A program made the translations under genes and the position numbers. Below, in pieces: positions 48,287 to 56,849 of a stretch of DNA of 64,000 bases. Below the pieces are notes generated by a model. The model ran no database searches. It saw only the letters and a list, made by a program, of their open reading frames with translations, and was not told the DNA's origin. The number at the start of each line of letters is the position of its first letter. Position 1 is the stretch's first letter. Source of the DNA: Pedobacter kyonggii (lineage in GTDB: Bacteria > Bacteroidota > Bacteroidia > Sphingobacteriales > Sphingobacteriaceae); the NCBI RefSeq assembly GCF_004310665.1, contig NZ_SIXF01000027.1, positions 1 to 64,000 of the forward strand, given 5' to 3'.

Positions 48287-49576
48287 ATGAAAAGAAAACT
48301 GTTATTTGGCGAAAGGATGTTATACGGAGATGGAAAAAGCCCGTTTAACATTGTTATACCTTTCAAAATCAGGGGAGAAATTAAGGAAGACGATTTAAGG
48401 TTTGCCTTATTCAAAATCCAAAAAAAACACCCCTGGTTAACCGCCGCAATACGTTTTGATGAAGATAAAAGGCCTTGGTTTGTAACCAATCTTACCGAAA
48501 ATTTTAGAATTCCCGTTCGCATTGTAGACAGGTTAAACGATGAGCATTGGAAGGAGGAATCTACCTATGAATGGAAAACCGTTTTTGATGCTTCAATTGC
48601 ACCACTTTGCCGCATTACATGGGTTAAAGGTAAAGAGGTATCCGAATTTTTGATGGTATATCACCATTGTCTTTGCGATGGCACTTCGGCACTTTCTATT
48701 TTAACAGAATTACTTCAGCTTTTGGATGACCCCGACGCCAATATTGGGAAAGAGATTCCAATTATGGATATAAAAGATGTGATTCCGAAAAAGGTATTAA
48801 ACAGCTACCGCAACAGGGCCAAAAACGGATTAATCGGCAAAATTGCCACTTTAGCACTTTGGATCATCCCGATCAAAAAGGTAGCGGTAGAACGTAAAAA
48901 GGATTTTATGCTCCGATGGAAATTCGATCAGGAGCTTACCAAACAGGTTATCCAGTTTTGCAAAGCCAATCAGTTCACCGTAAACACTTTGTTGAGTGCT
49001 GCTGTTTTAAAGGCCTTTAAAGAGGTAAGAAAAGAAAAAGCATTTAACAAAATATCATTACCGGTTGACATCCGAAACTTTAACCCGATTATTAAAAAAG
49101 ACCACATTTTTGCTTTCGGATTAATGATTGTACTTTCCCTGCTGCCAGAAAAAGACTTTATTGATAATGTGAAGACCTTACAAAAAGATGTTAACGATAA
49201 ATCGGCCAAACTTAATCCTTACAGCTTGATGATGATGATGGAAGCCTGTCACCCTGCATTAAACAACTTCACTAATTTCTTAAAGTATGGAAAATCGAGT
49301 AATGATTGTATGTTTTCTAACCTGGGTAGAATCGACATCCCGTACCAGTATCAAAACTTTGAGGTAGAAACCATATTCAGCCCTTCGGTAATGGGGCCAT
49401 TAGGTAACACCACTACCATGATTGCTTCCACTTACCGCAATCAAATGGATTTTACCTTTGTGGCTAGCGAAGGTTATGTTCCTTTTGTAGAGGCAGAAGC
49501 CATAAAAGAAAAAGTAGTAGCTATCCTTAAAGAACAGGTTGAAAAACCGATCGAGATTTTAACTGCAACCGCATGA
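48287..49576 (+). CDS. HxxxD-type acyltransferase (PapA/condensation-like), first of two
   Basis: A 429-residue protein of the chloramphenicol-acetyltransferase-like/condensation superfamily that includes PapA and alcohol O-acetyltransferases. The active motif HHCLCDG is at residues 126-132, with its second His expected to be the base. The N-terminal LRFALFKIQKKHPWLTAAI is typical of this fold (first helix and strand). It probably transfers an acyl group from CoA or ACP to a hydroxyl of the sugar or lipid. Its stop overlaps the next start (ATGA at 49573-49576). Confidence 0.85.
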   Translation: MKRKLLFGERMLYGDGKSPFNIVIPFKIRGEIKEDDLRFALFKIQKKHPWLTAAIRFDEDKRPWFVTNLTENFRIPVRIVDRLNDEHWKEESTYEWKTVFDASIAPLCRITWVKGKEVSEFLMVYHHCLCDGTSALSILTELLQLLDDPDANIGKEIPIMDIKDVIPKKVLNSYRNRAKNGLIGKIATLALWIIPIKKVAVERKKDFMLRWKFDQELTKQVIQFCKANQFTVNTLLSAAVLKAFKEVRKEKAFNKISLPVDIRNFNPIIKKDHIFAFGLMIVLSLLPEKDFIDNVKTLQKDVNDKSAKLNPYSLMMMMEACHPALNNFTNFLKYGKSSNDCMFSNLGRIDIPYQYQNFEVETIFSPSVMGPLGNTTTMIASTYRNQMDFTFVASEGYVPFVEAEAIKEKVVAILKEQVEKPIEILTATA

Positions 49577-50841
49577 AAAGAAGATTAATTTTAGGAGAAA
49601 GAATAATGCATGTAGATAGCAAAACACCATTAAACTGTGTTTTTGGCGCCAGGATTTCAGGTAAATTCAGCGCAGAAAATCTGCATAGGGCATTGTTTAA
49701 AATCCAGCAGAAACATCCACTGCTGCAAATGAATATCGATGCTACAGGCAAAACACCATATTTCGTACGGAACGAAAATATCAGCAAAATACCGGTTAGG
49801 ATTACCGATCGTCCAACAGATCAAAGCTGGTTGGCTCAATCAAAAATAGAGTGGTATAAACTTTTTGATGCCACAAACGAGCCATTAGCCAGGTTAGTTT
49901 GGTTAAAAGGCGAAACCGAATCAGACCTTTTGCTCGTGCTCCCACACTGCATTTGCGATGGAACTACCATTTTAAATTTAATGCGGGAGCTGATGACTTT
50001 GATTGATAATCCTGAGCAAGATCTGGCTCCATATCCTTCATTTCTTTCTGTTCGCGACCTGTTACCAGAAGATTTTGTAATTAGTAAGGCAGGTCATTTT
50101 AAAGGAAAAATTTTTGCAGCGCTTGGCCGGTTATTTTTCTTTTTTAAAGCTACTTCGAACAATAACATAGACAGGAGCAATTACGCTGTTCATTGGAAAA
50201 TCATCGCAGAAGATACTAAACAACTATTGGTTAAGTGTAAGGAAGAAAATACAACTGTTCATGCTGCAATCTGTGTGGCATTTATGGAGGCCTTTAAACA
50301 TGTACAGGGCACCAAGTCCCATGGTAAAGTGATCTGCCCAGTTGATATCAGGCGGTTTGTAGAAGCCATAAAACAAGATACCATGTTTGCCTTTGCGCCT
50401 ATTGTAGAATTAAAACTCGATCAGGCAGAGAACGATTTCTGGACAAAAACCCGAACCTTAAAAACTGCTCTGGAAGCAAAAATAGCAGAAATGAAAGTTT
50501 ATGATCTGTTGAGCATGAGCGAGTATTTCCATTCATCAGTAAATAAAATGATTGGTTTTTTGAAAACAACAAAAGGCACGCACGATGTGACGCTCAGCAA
50601 CATGGGGCTTTTAAACATCCCGAAGGATTATCAGCATTTTTCTATTGAAACCATTTATAGTCCTACGGTTGCTTTCCCATGGAAAAACGCCAATACATTA
50701 GTATGCAGTACTTTTAACGGACAGCTGGATTTCTCTTTTATGTCAAACGAATCATTCCTTCGGGAATTTGAAGCCTGGCAGATCAAAGACAGGGTAATGG
50801 AACTGATTAAGGAAAATTTAAACGAATTGGTCAATGTCTGA
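49573..50841 (+). CDS. HxxxD-type acyltransferase, second of two, with altered motif
   Basis: A 422-residue paralogue of the preceding protein, sharing KRRLILGERIMHVD and LHRALFKIQQKHPLLQ at its N-terminus. The active motif is PHCICDG at 124-130: the first His is Pro, while the second His and the Asp, which matter most for catalysis and structure, are kept. It is probably still active, perhaps on a second hydroxyl or with another acyl chain. It overlaps its neighbours at both ends (4 bp and 8 bp), so tight co-translation is likely. Confidence 0.84.
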   Translation: MKRRLILGERIMHVDSKTPLNCVFGARISGKFSAENLHRALFKIQQKHPLLQMNIDATGKTPYFVRNENISKIPVRITDRPTDQSWLAQSKIEWYKLFDATNEPLARLVWLKGETESDLLLVLPHCICDGTTILNLMRELMTLIDNPEQDLAPYPSFLSVRDLLPEDFVISKAGHFKGKIFAALGRLFFFFKATSNNNIDRSNYAVHWKIIAEDTKQLLVKCKEENTTVHAAICVAFMEAFKHVQGTKSHGKVICPVDIRRFVEAIKQDTMFAFAPIVELKLDQAENDFWTKTRTLKTALEAKIAEMKVYDLLSMSEYFHSSVNKMIGFLKTTKGTHDVTLSNMGLLNIPKDYQHFSIETIYSPTVAFPWKNANTLVCSTFNGQLDFSFMSNESFLREFEAWQIKDRVMELIKENLNELVNV

Positions 50842-51343
50842 TAAATTGGAATACGATGAGCAGGCAAAAGTGTTGAACTGGCGAAAGTTTGTGCGCAAAA
50901 ACCTGCTGATACACCTTATCCCAAACACGGTATTGAATACTGTAGTGCCATATTTTGCTTTTAAAGCGCAAAATTCGGTGCATTTATTTAGTGGTGAGCA
51001 AAATCTGGCCAGGTTTTTATTGCCGATGTCGTTATTGCTACCGTTTATGATTACCCTTGATATTTTGAAGAAAATAAAAGAACTGCAGCATTCGGGTGCT
51101 ATAAATTATAAGATAGACGAAAAAATTACGGGCTATCCTTTTATATTGAAAAAAGCAGGATTAAATGGCTTGTATAGTATTTTGGCTGTATTTGCCTTGA
51201 TGCTTGCACTGCACTTCTCTTTCCCTAAAAATCACGATTTCGGGATCACTCCATCTGCTGTATGTGCGGGATTGTTAGCTGGTTTATATTCCATTACGTT
51301 TTTTTATCTCGCTATTAGAAGGTTTAAAGATGATGCAGTTTAG
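50834..51343 (+). CDS. Small integral membrane protein ending the operon
   Basis: A 169-residue protein with about four hydrophobic segments (near residues 24-46, 62-80, 112-130 and 138-162) and a basic N-terminal stretch WRKFVRKN. I do not recognise the family. It overlaps the upstream acyltransferase by 8 bp and is the last gene in the run. In this setting it may anchor or help move the finished lipid across the inner membrane, but no transporter signature is present. Confidence 0.7.
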   Translation: MSDKLEYDEQAKVLNWRKFVRKNLLIHLIPNTVLNTVVPYFAFKAQNSVHLFSGEQNLARFLLPMSLLLPFMITLDILKKIKELQHSGAINYKIDEKITGYPFILKKAGLNGLYSILAVFALMLALHFSFPKNHDFGITPSAVCAGLLAGLYSITFFYLAIRRFKDDAV

Positions 51344-52422
51344 TATTATTTTGAAAATGGCTGTCATTCTGAACGCAGTGAAGAATCTGCCCAATCATAG
51401 AATTACTATTCAATGTATATATTAAATCCTTTACGCGGTTTGGTTACCACCAAACACTAGAAAACCTTGCCACGGAAGCACAAAAACACGGAAGTTCGAC
51501 GTTGGGAGTTCGCTACTACCTTTTTGTACTTATAAACATCAAATTGGTCTTCGAAGGTAGTTTTTGAATGCTGTTCAAGGTCTTTTTCGAATATAGCGTT
51601 GTTATTTTACCAGGTAAGACATGTAAGGACAATAAGCTCATATGGCCTTAAATTTCATATATGGTAGATGAATAAAGTCCTTTTCGACCAACCATTGACA
51701 GACTGAAAATTAAAAGGGTAGTCTTTGGCCTTCAGACGAAAAGCTTAAGGCATTAGATTCCCAAGAGGCATACATTGATGGCGATACAATCGCATTTCTC
51801 ATCCATCCTCGTTGTAAACGAGAACGATTAAAAGTTTCTTAACACAAGCCTTTGTTAAATAGTCCTGATGGCTGTAGATCCCGATTTAAGCACTAGTTTT
51901 TACTTTTTTATTGTGTGCTTGCTTGTTTCACAGGTTTCTTCGGGAGCAACGTACAGCAGGACGGAACCTCTCCTATACATTACAGGCATTGCGCTCCAAA
52001 AAGCTCCAAACAATTTATGTTGCAAATACCGAATAAAAATGATAGCGTTAAGTAAATTGCGTAGTAAAGTTCCTTCGACTCCGCTACCATTGACGTTATT
52101 TTGCAATTGGCTTACTAATAAGATATTTGCGGCACTATACATTTCCACCAAGCTAGGCCACAGTACTGTATCCCCGTTCCACTTAAATCCGGCCTAACAA
52201 ATTTTTCGGATTCTGCTGACCCGGCCAGACCACTGACCTCTAAAGAAAAATTTTCAGCCGGCATTTTTTGTTTCTTTTTGATGCCAAAAAGAAAGAGCCT
52301 TTCGGCGGCGGTGAGCCGAGGCAAGAATGAGCCGCTGGGCAAAAAAAGGATATGCGTCATTCATATTGATTTTTATACAATAAATTATCCCTCAGGATGA
52401 CACAGCGAATAATAAAAAAACA
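51344..52422. repeat. 1.1-kb gene-free, repeat-rich spacer
   Basis: No supportable gene. Overlapping open frames on both strands at about 51868-52197 have no family signature and look like chance frames in a repeat. The stretch includes GTCATTCTGAACGCAGTGAAGAATC (51363 onward, a repeat style seen in related genomes) and CCTCGTTGTAAACGAG (51805), like the hairpin near 2226. ATCCCGATTTAAGCAC near 51880 resembles, in reverse, part of the 61741/62114 repeat. GGCAT...ATGCC near 52260-52290 forms a long hairpin. Confidence 0.6.
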
Positions 52423-54501
52423 TTATTCCAACCAAACCATTTGCGTAAAAGCACCATTAGTGGCAATATCCCAGGCCTCTACCCTTACCCACTTACGCCC
52501 TTTCAGATTAACTGCCCAACTGTAATTCTTTTTCCCAAAAGCCTGGGTATCGTTTAAATTAATACGGTTACGATAAACCTTTTCTCCATCACCCGATACA
52601 ATTTCGACAAAGCTTAAGGGGAATGTCCAGTTGAGTTGCATATTTATCTTTGCTTTCCCATTATTATCAACCTTCAAAGTCTCTCCTGCACCTTTTCCAT
52701 TAACATTAAAGCTCGGGATCAGTACCTCACCTGTTGATACAAAAAACTTTCCTTTCCGTATTACATCTAAAACAGGCTGCCAGCCATCGGCATAATTAGG
52801 TACCTTATCCAACTGTAAATAATTCACATTTAAGTGTGCATACATTTCATTTTGCTCAGTAATGGTAAAGATATCAGCCTCTGAAATAACGTGTTTTTTC
52901 AAACCCCAGTTGGCCATATCATCCATCAGGTTCAATACCCGTTTACTTAAGGTTGGCAACGAAAGATCTCCTGGAATGGCCTTCCAAGCCGCGCCCATAA
53001 AAGTCTCCGATTTAAAAAAGGCTTCTTCTTTATATTTGTCTGGATAACCTGTCGAAGCCTTTGTTCGGGCATGGGCGGTCCAGGCTAAGCCATGTTCTTG
53101 TTCCAATAGTTTAAGCATTTCTGTTTTATCATTAATGCGGTAAACTTTACCATATTTAGGATCGTTGGTTTCAAAAGGCTGATCGCTTTTTCTCGACATA
53201 ATCCAATAAATTGGTTTAGGAAAAAATGCCAACCAATGTCCTCCATAAAAATTATTGGCTTCTTCGCCCGGTAACAGTAAAAAATTAGGCTCAGATAACC
53301 TTTTGGTTTGTTTAAACAAGGCATCTAATTCTTTTAAACGAACAGAATCTGGTCCTTTGGGGTGGCCTGGTCCGTGAAATTCGGCAAGCTTAACAATATT
53401 TAAACCCGCCTTTTTCAATACTTCAACAAATTCGGGCTTTTCCGGAACGGCTTTTCCGCTTAGCACTACGTCCGAAATAAACTCATTGTGGAAATGGCTA
53501 GCCATTGTTTTATAACCTGCCAACGGCACATAAGTATCATTATGTGTAAACTTTTTAACATCATCCAACGCTGCTCCTGCCTTCCCGGTGCTCAATAAAC
53601 AGAAAAAATTAAGGCGCTGTTGGGTGTTTGGTGGTGCATTAAACCAGGGCACATAACGTTTATCGCCCAATGGATCCTGACGGATGCCTATACCAAAATC
53701 GGGAATCAGATTTAAATAATTGCTCCCTTTCCAGGTAAACTTAAGGTTAAAAGCTTCATCTAAGGGATAGAAATATTGATGCGGAGCAGGAAAAACGGCC
53801 AAACTTCCGCTATTATTTTCGCCGATAACAGTACGGTATTTTACTTCCAAGTTTTTACTTGGATCTCCTTGTACTGCCTTTTCGCGCTGAAGATTTCCTT
53901 TCACATCACTCCAGGCAATATTGGCCCAGGCATCTTTTTTGCTCGTTAATCCGGCATCATACAAAATAGCTGTAGAATCTTTTGGAGTTGATATTACTGC
54001 AGCCACATTAAACAAAGGACTTCCATTGTAAAGTGTTATTTCTAGAGCACCGCTAAAGGTTTCGCATTGAACTCCATTTATTCGCACTACAGTTTGCGAG
54101 CCCTTCGTAGAAACACTGGCTGCTCCTTTTTCGAATTTTACAACATTGGTGGTATATGGTTTTGTTGGAACCCGGTCGAAAAAAACATCCCAGCCCCCAC
54201 TGTTTGGACTTAAAGTCCGTTTACCTATTCTCAGCACAAATGCAGGATCGAGATGAGCAGCAACTTCTTTTAGGGCGCCTTGCTTACCTAACAGCAAACT
54301 TTTAAACAATGGTTTGGTACGATCAAGATCTAAAATCATTTTACCTAAGGTTCCTTTACCAGCTGGCCAGCTGAGCACGAGTTCTTTTTGATTAGAAGAA
54401 ACTGTTGCTCCGTTGGTTTTGAAGGCTTTTAGGTTTACCTGGCTCTGCGCACAAAATGCTGAAAAGCATATTATCAATAATGTAGAAATACTGTTTCTCA
54501 T
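52423..54501 (-). CDS. Secreted PHP-fold metallohydrolase-like protein
   Basis: About 692 residues from ATG 54501, giving the signal peptide MRNSISTLLIICFSAFCAQSQ; the ATG at 54543 would place 14 extra residues before it. The N-terminal 330 residues are beta-rich and unassigned. From about residue 340 the protein resembles PHP-domain proteins of the CehA/McbA type: SHFHNEF (metal-binding His pair), LPGEEANNFYGGHWLAF and TAHAR. The C-terminal part is a beta-sandwich. PHP enzymes cut phosphoesters or related bonds using metals. Substrate unknown; convergent with the biosynthetic operon and not obviously part of it. Confidence 0.65.
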   Translation of the reverse strand: MRNSISTLLIICFSAFCAQSQVNLKAFKTNGATVSSNQKELVLSWPAGKGTLGKMILDLDRTKPLFKSLLLGKQGALKEVAAHLDPAFVLRIGKRTLSPNSGGWDVFFDRVPTKPYTTNVVKFEKGAASVSTKGSQTVVRINGVQCETFSGALEITLYNGSPLFNVAAVISTPKDSTAILYDAGLTSKKDAWANIAWSDVKGNLQREKAVQGDPSKNLEVKYRTVIGENNSGSLAVFPAPHQYFYPLDEAFNLKFTWKGSNYLNLIPDFGIGIRQDPLGDKRYVPWFNAPPNTQQRLNFFCLLSTGKAGAALDDVKKFTHNDTYVPLAGYKTMASHFHNEFISDVVLSGKAVPEKPEFVEVLKKAGLNIVKLAEFHGPGHPKGPDSVRLKELDALFKQTKRLSEPNFLLLPGEEANNFYGGHWLAFFPKPIYWIMSRKSDQPFETNDPKYGKVYRINDKTEMLKLLEQEHGLAWTAHARTKASTGYPDKYKEEAFFKSETFMGAAWKAIPGDLSLPTLSKRVLNLMDDMANWGLKKHVISEADIFTITEQNEMYAHLNVNYLQLDKVPNYADGWQPVLDVIRKGKFFVSTGEVLIPSFNVNGKGAGETLKVDNNGKAKINMQLNWTFPLSFVEIVSGDGEKVYRNRINLNDTQAFGKKNYSWAVNLKGRKWVRVEAWDIATNGAFTQMVWLE

Positions 54502-54658
54502 ACAACTTAATCGTTTTAGTATAGATATAACGCAAGATAACAATTAAGTGCAAAACATAAAATATTCTCTAATTAGTAATGCATTTCGTTCATTATTTAT
54601 TTTTTTTAAAAAAACACCTAACATTACTTAACTTAACATAGAATTAAAGCCAAACATT

Positions 54659-55495
54659 TTGCATCCTATACTCATCAGAAACAATGTAAAAATCCTTGGT
54701 GAAGGTAGCCAGGTAATTGTATTTGCCCATGGCTTCGGCTGTGCCCAAAGTTCTTGGAAATTTATTACAGATGCTTTTCTGAATGACTACAAGGTAATAC
54801 TATTTGATTATGTTGGATCGGGCGATTCAGACCTAAGCCAATACGACCAACGGAAATATGCTACACTCGAAGGATATGCCTGTGATGTAATCGATATTAT
54901 AGAAGCACTTGATTTAAACAACATTATTTTTGTTGGTCACTCGGTAAGCAGTATGATTGGTATGATTGCCGCATTACAGATGCCAGAAGCATTTAAAAAA
55001 CTAGTTTTTATTGGCCCATCACCAAGATATTTAAATGATCGTGATTATATTGGTGGATTTAATGCAGAAGATATTGAAACTATATTTGAGCACATAGCAG
55101 ATGATTATGTAGCCTGGAGCAAACAATTGGCACCAGTAGTGATGAATACCCCTTTAAAACCCGAATTAGCTGATTTTTTACAGGAATGTTTTGAGGCTAC
55201 CGATCCAAGTGTTGCCCTGGCCTTTGCAATGGCTACTTTTAAGGCCGATTATAGAGACAAATTAAAAAACCTCGGCGTGCCAAGCCTTACCCTGCAAAGT
55301 TCGAACGACATGATGGCTCCTTTATCAGCCGGCGAATTTATCCATAAAAATACACCAGAAAATTTTTTGGTTGTAATGAAAGCCACAGGGCATTTTCCGC
55401 ACATTAGCGAACCAGAAGAAACCATCAGGGAAATAAAAGACTTTATTGAAGATATCCGTTTAAAATCGGGATCTGATCACCTGTATGCCTCCTAA
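54659..55495 (+). CDS. RsbQ-like alpha/beta hydrolase
   Basis: A 278-residue protein with the RsbQ/DWARF14-type pattern: FAHGFGCAQSSWKFI, nucleophile Ser in VGHSVSSMIG, and a C-terminal TGHFPHISEPEE with the catalytic His. The apparent start is TTG at 54659, since the alignment to this family begins at once (ILIRNNVKILGEG). RsbQ works as a sensor hydrolase with a PAS-phosphatase partner in Bacillus; no such partner is encoded here. It diverges from the PHP-like gene at 52423. Confidence 0.88.
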   Translation: MHPILIRNNVKILGEGSQVIVFAHGFGCAQSSWKFITDAFLNDYKVILFDYVGSGDSDLSQYDQRKYATLEGYACDVIDIIEALDLNNIIFVGHSVSSMIGMIAALQMPEAFKKLVFIGPSPRYLNDRDYIGGFNAEDIETIFEHIADDYVAWSKQLAPVVMNTPLKPELADFLQECFEATDPSVALAFAMATFKADYRDKLKNLGVPSLTLQSSNDMMAPLSAGEFIHKNTPENFLVVMKATGHFPHISEPEETIREIKDFIEDIRLKSGSDHLYAS

Positions 55496-56075
55496 TGATT
55501 TTTCAACCATCAATAAATTAAAAATCTTTGAGCAAAGAAAATTACAGGTTATTGCTCTAAAAACACCTTGCTACTTCTTTAGCCTTTTCGCAGGTTACGG
55601 TAATCAACTTTACCCATATTTATATTGATCTGCAGTAAAATGATCATCCTCAATAGCTTGCAGGTGTGGTGCTCAGTTTAGCATCTAACCCCATTACGTA
55701 AATGGTTGAAAGCATTTTATGTGCAATCCGTACATTCAGCGATCATTTTTAAACTGGATCAACCTAAAAAGGGTGACTTGCTATGCACCTGGCGATTACA
55801 TGATCATCAACTATTAAACAATCCATTACGATCAGATTATCGTTGCGATTATAATTTAACATAACCTGGAGGAATATTTTTGCAAAATAATAATGAACAA
55901 AATGAACAAAATATATATTTGTAAAAAATATACCCTCATTTTCAAAGCCCGCACCACCCCATTCGTCTAATATCCTTGCCTTTCCAAAGACTAAATATAG
56001 TCAAAATAAGCACTAAGAAGTATATTTATAACGCGTTAAACAGAAAATCATAAAAAATAAAAATAAAAAAACAAA
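55496..56075. other. 580-bp gene-free gap, possibly decayed
   Basis: No open frame of interest. The sequence has ordinary composition at 55550-55850, AT-rich at 55850-56075, with repeated AATGAACAA units near 55892-55909 and a TATATTTG box at 55914-55921 that resembles a Bacteroidota -7 element, though I see no well-spaced -33 TTTG. A decayed partner gene for the RsbQ-like protein is possible but unproven. Confidence 0.4.
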
Positions 56076-56696
56076 ATGAACAAAATTAAAACAATTGCAT
56101 TCACTGCATTAAGTATCTTATCCGTTTACAATGCGAAAGCTCAAAACTTTAAAGAGCCTGTTAGCTATAAACTTAAGAATGGCATGAATATCATTATTTC
56201 AGAGAACGAACGTTCGCCGAAAGCATATTCTAGCTTTACCTTAGATACGAAGGCCTTTGAGGGCAAAAAAGATGGCATAGTGGAGTTGTTAAATGCAGTT
56301 TTAAATGAAAACGTAAATAAAAACTCAAATATTAGCTTTAAGGATAACAGCGGTAAACTTACTACATTAAATGCTGATCTTGAGAAAGATCTGGCAACAA
56401 TGGCTTCAGTAATTCAACATGCAAGCTTCGATCAAAAAACTTTTAATACAGCTAAAGCTAAATTAATTGCCAGTTTAAAACTACAGGATTACGATTATGA
56501 CCAAACGGTAAATGAAAATTCGATTAATGCATTAACCCTGGCCGATGTTAAAAACTTTTATAGCCAGCTTTCTCCAGAAAAAACATTTTTAACCATTGCC
56601 GGAGATGTTGAACTAAATACAGCCAAAGCTTCAGCTAAAAAAGCTTTTGGTAACTGGAACCGGACACAAGAACTTGCATTAACTGTGGCAAGGTAA
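56076..56696 (+). CDS. Small M16-peptidase-like protein lacking the zinc motif
   Basis: A 206-residue exported protein with signal peptide ending YNAKAQ. SYKLKNGMNIIISENERSPKAYSSFTLDTKAFEGKKDG follows the start of an M16 (pitrilysin-type) domain, and ALTLADVKNFYSQL...TIAGDVELNTAKASAKKAFGNW matches its end. Where M16 enzymes have HxxEH the protein reads IVELLNAVLNEN, so the zinc site is absent. About half of a typical domain pair is present. It is probably a non-catalytic binding or partner protein. A good terminator follows. Confidence 0.75.
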   Translation: MNKIKTIAFTALSILSVYNAKAQNFKEPVSYKLKNGMNIIISENERSPKAYSSFTLDTKAFEGKKDGIVELLNAVLNENVNKNSNISFKDNSGKLTTLNADLEKDLATMASVIQHASFDQKTFNTAKAKLIASLKLQDYDYDQTVNENSINALTLADVKNFYSQLSPEKTFLTIAGDVELNTAKASAKKAFGNWNRTQELALTVAR

Positions 56697-56714
56697 TATT
56701 AAAATTAAGCCTAG

Positions 56715-56745
56715 GCCCTTTGATTAGTTTCGAAGGGCTTTTTTT
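56715..56745 (+). terminator. Rho-independent terminator
   Basis: GCCCTT (56715-56720) pairs with AAGGGC (56733-56738) around a 12-nt loop, followed by seven T residues. It ends the transcript of the M16-like gene, 18 bp after its stop. Confidence 0.8.
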
Positions 56746-56849
56746 ATGCCCAAAATGTTACAAGAGATTAGGTTTAAACCGCCTGTATTCAAGGAATCAT
56801 TCAATATATTCGTTTTAAATAAAATCATTATTTCTGAAAAAACCGACAG

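Noticed and set aside
51868-52197. Overlapping open frames on both strands in the 51-52 kb spacer
   Set aside because: The two frames occupy the same DNA in opposite directions, lack domains and lie in repeat-like sequence also seen in part near 61.8 kb.
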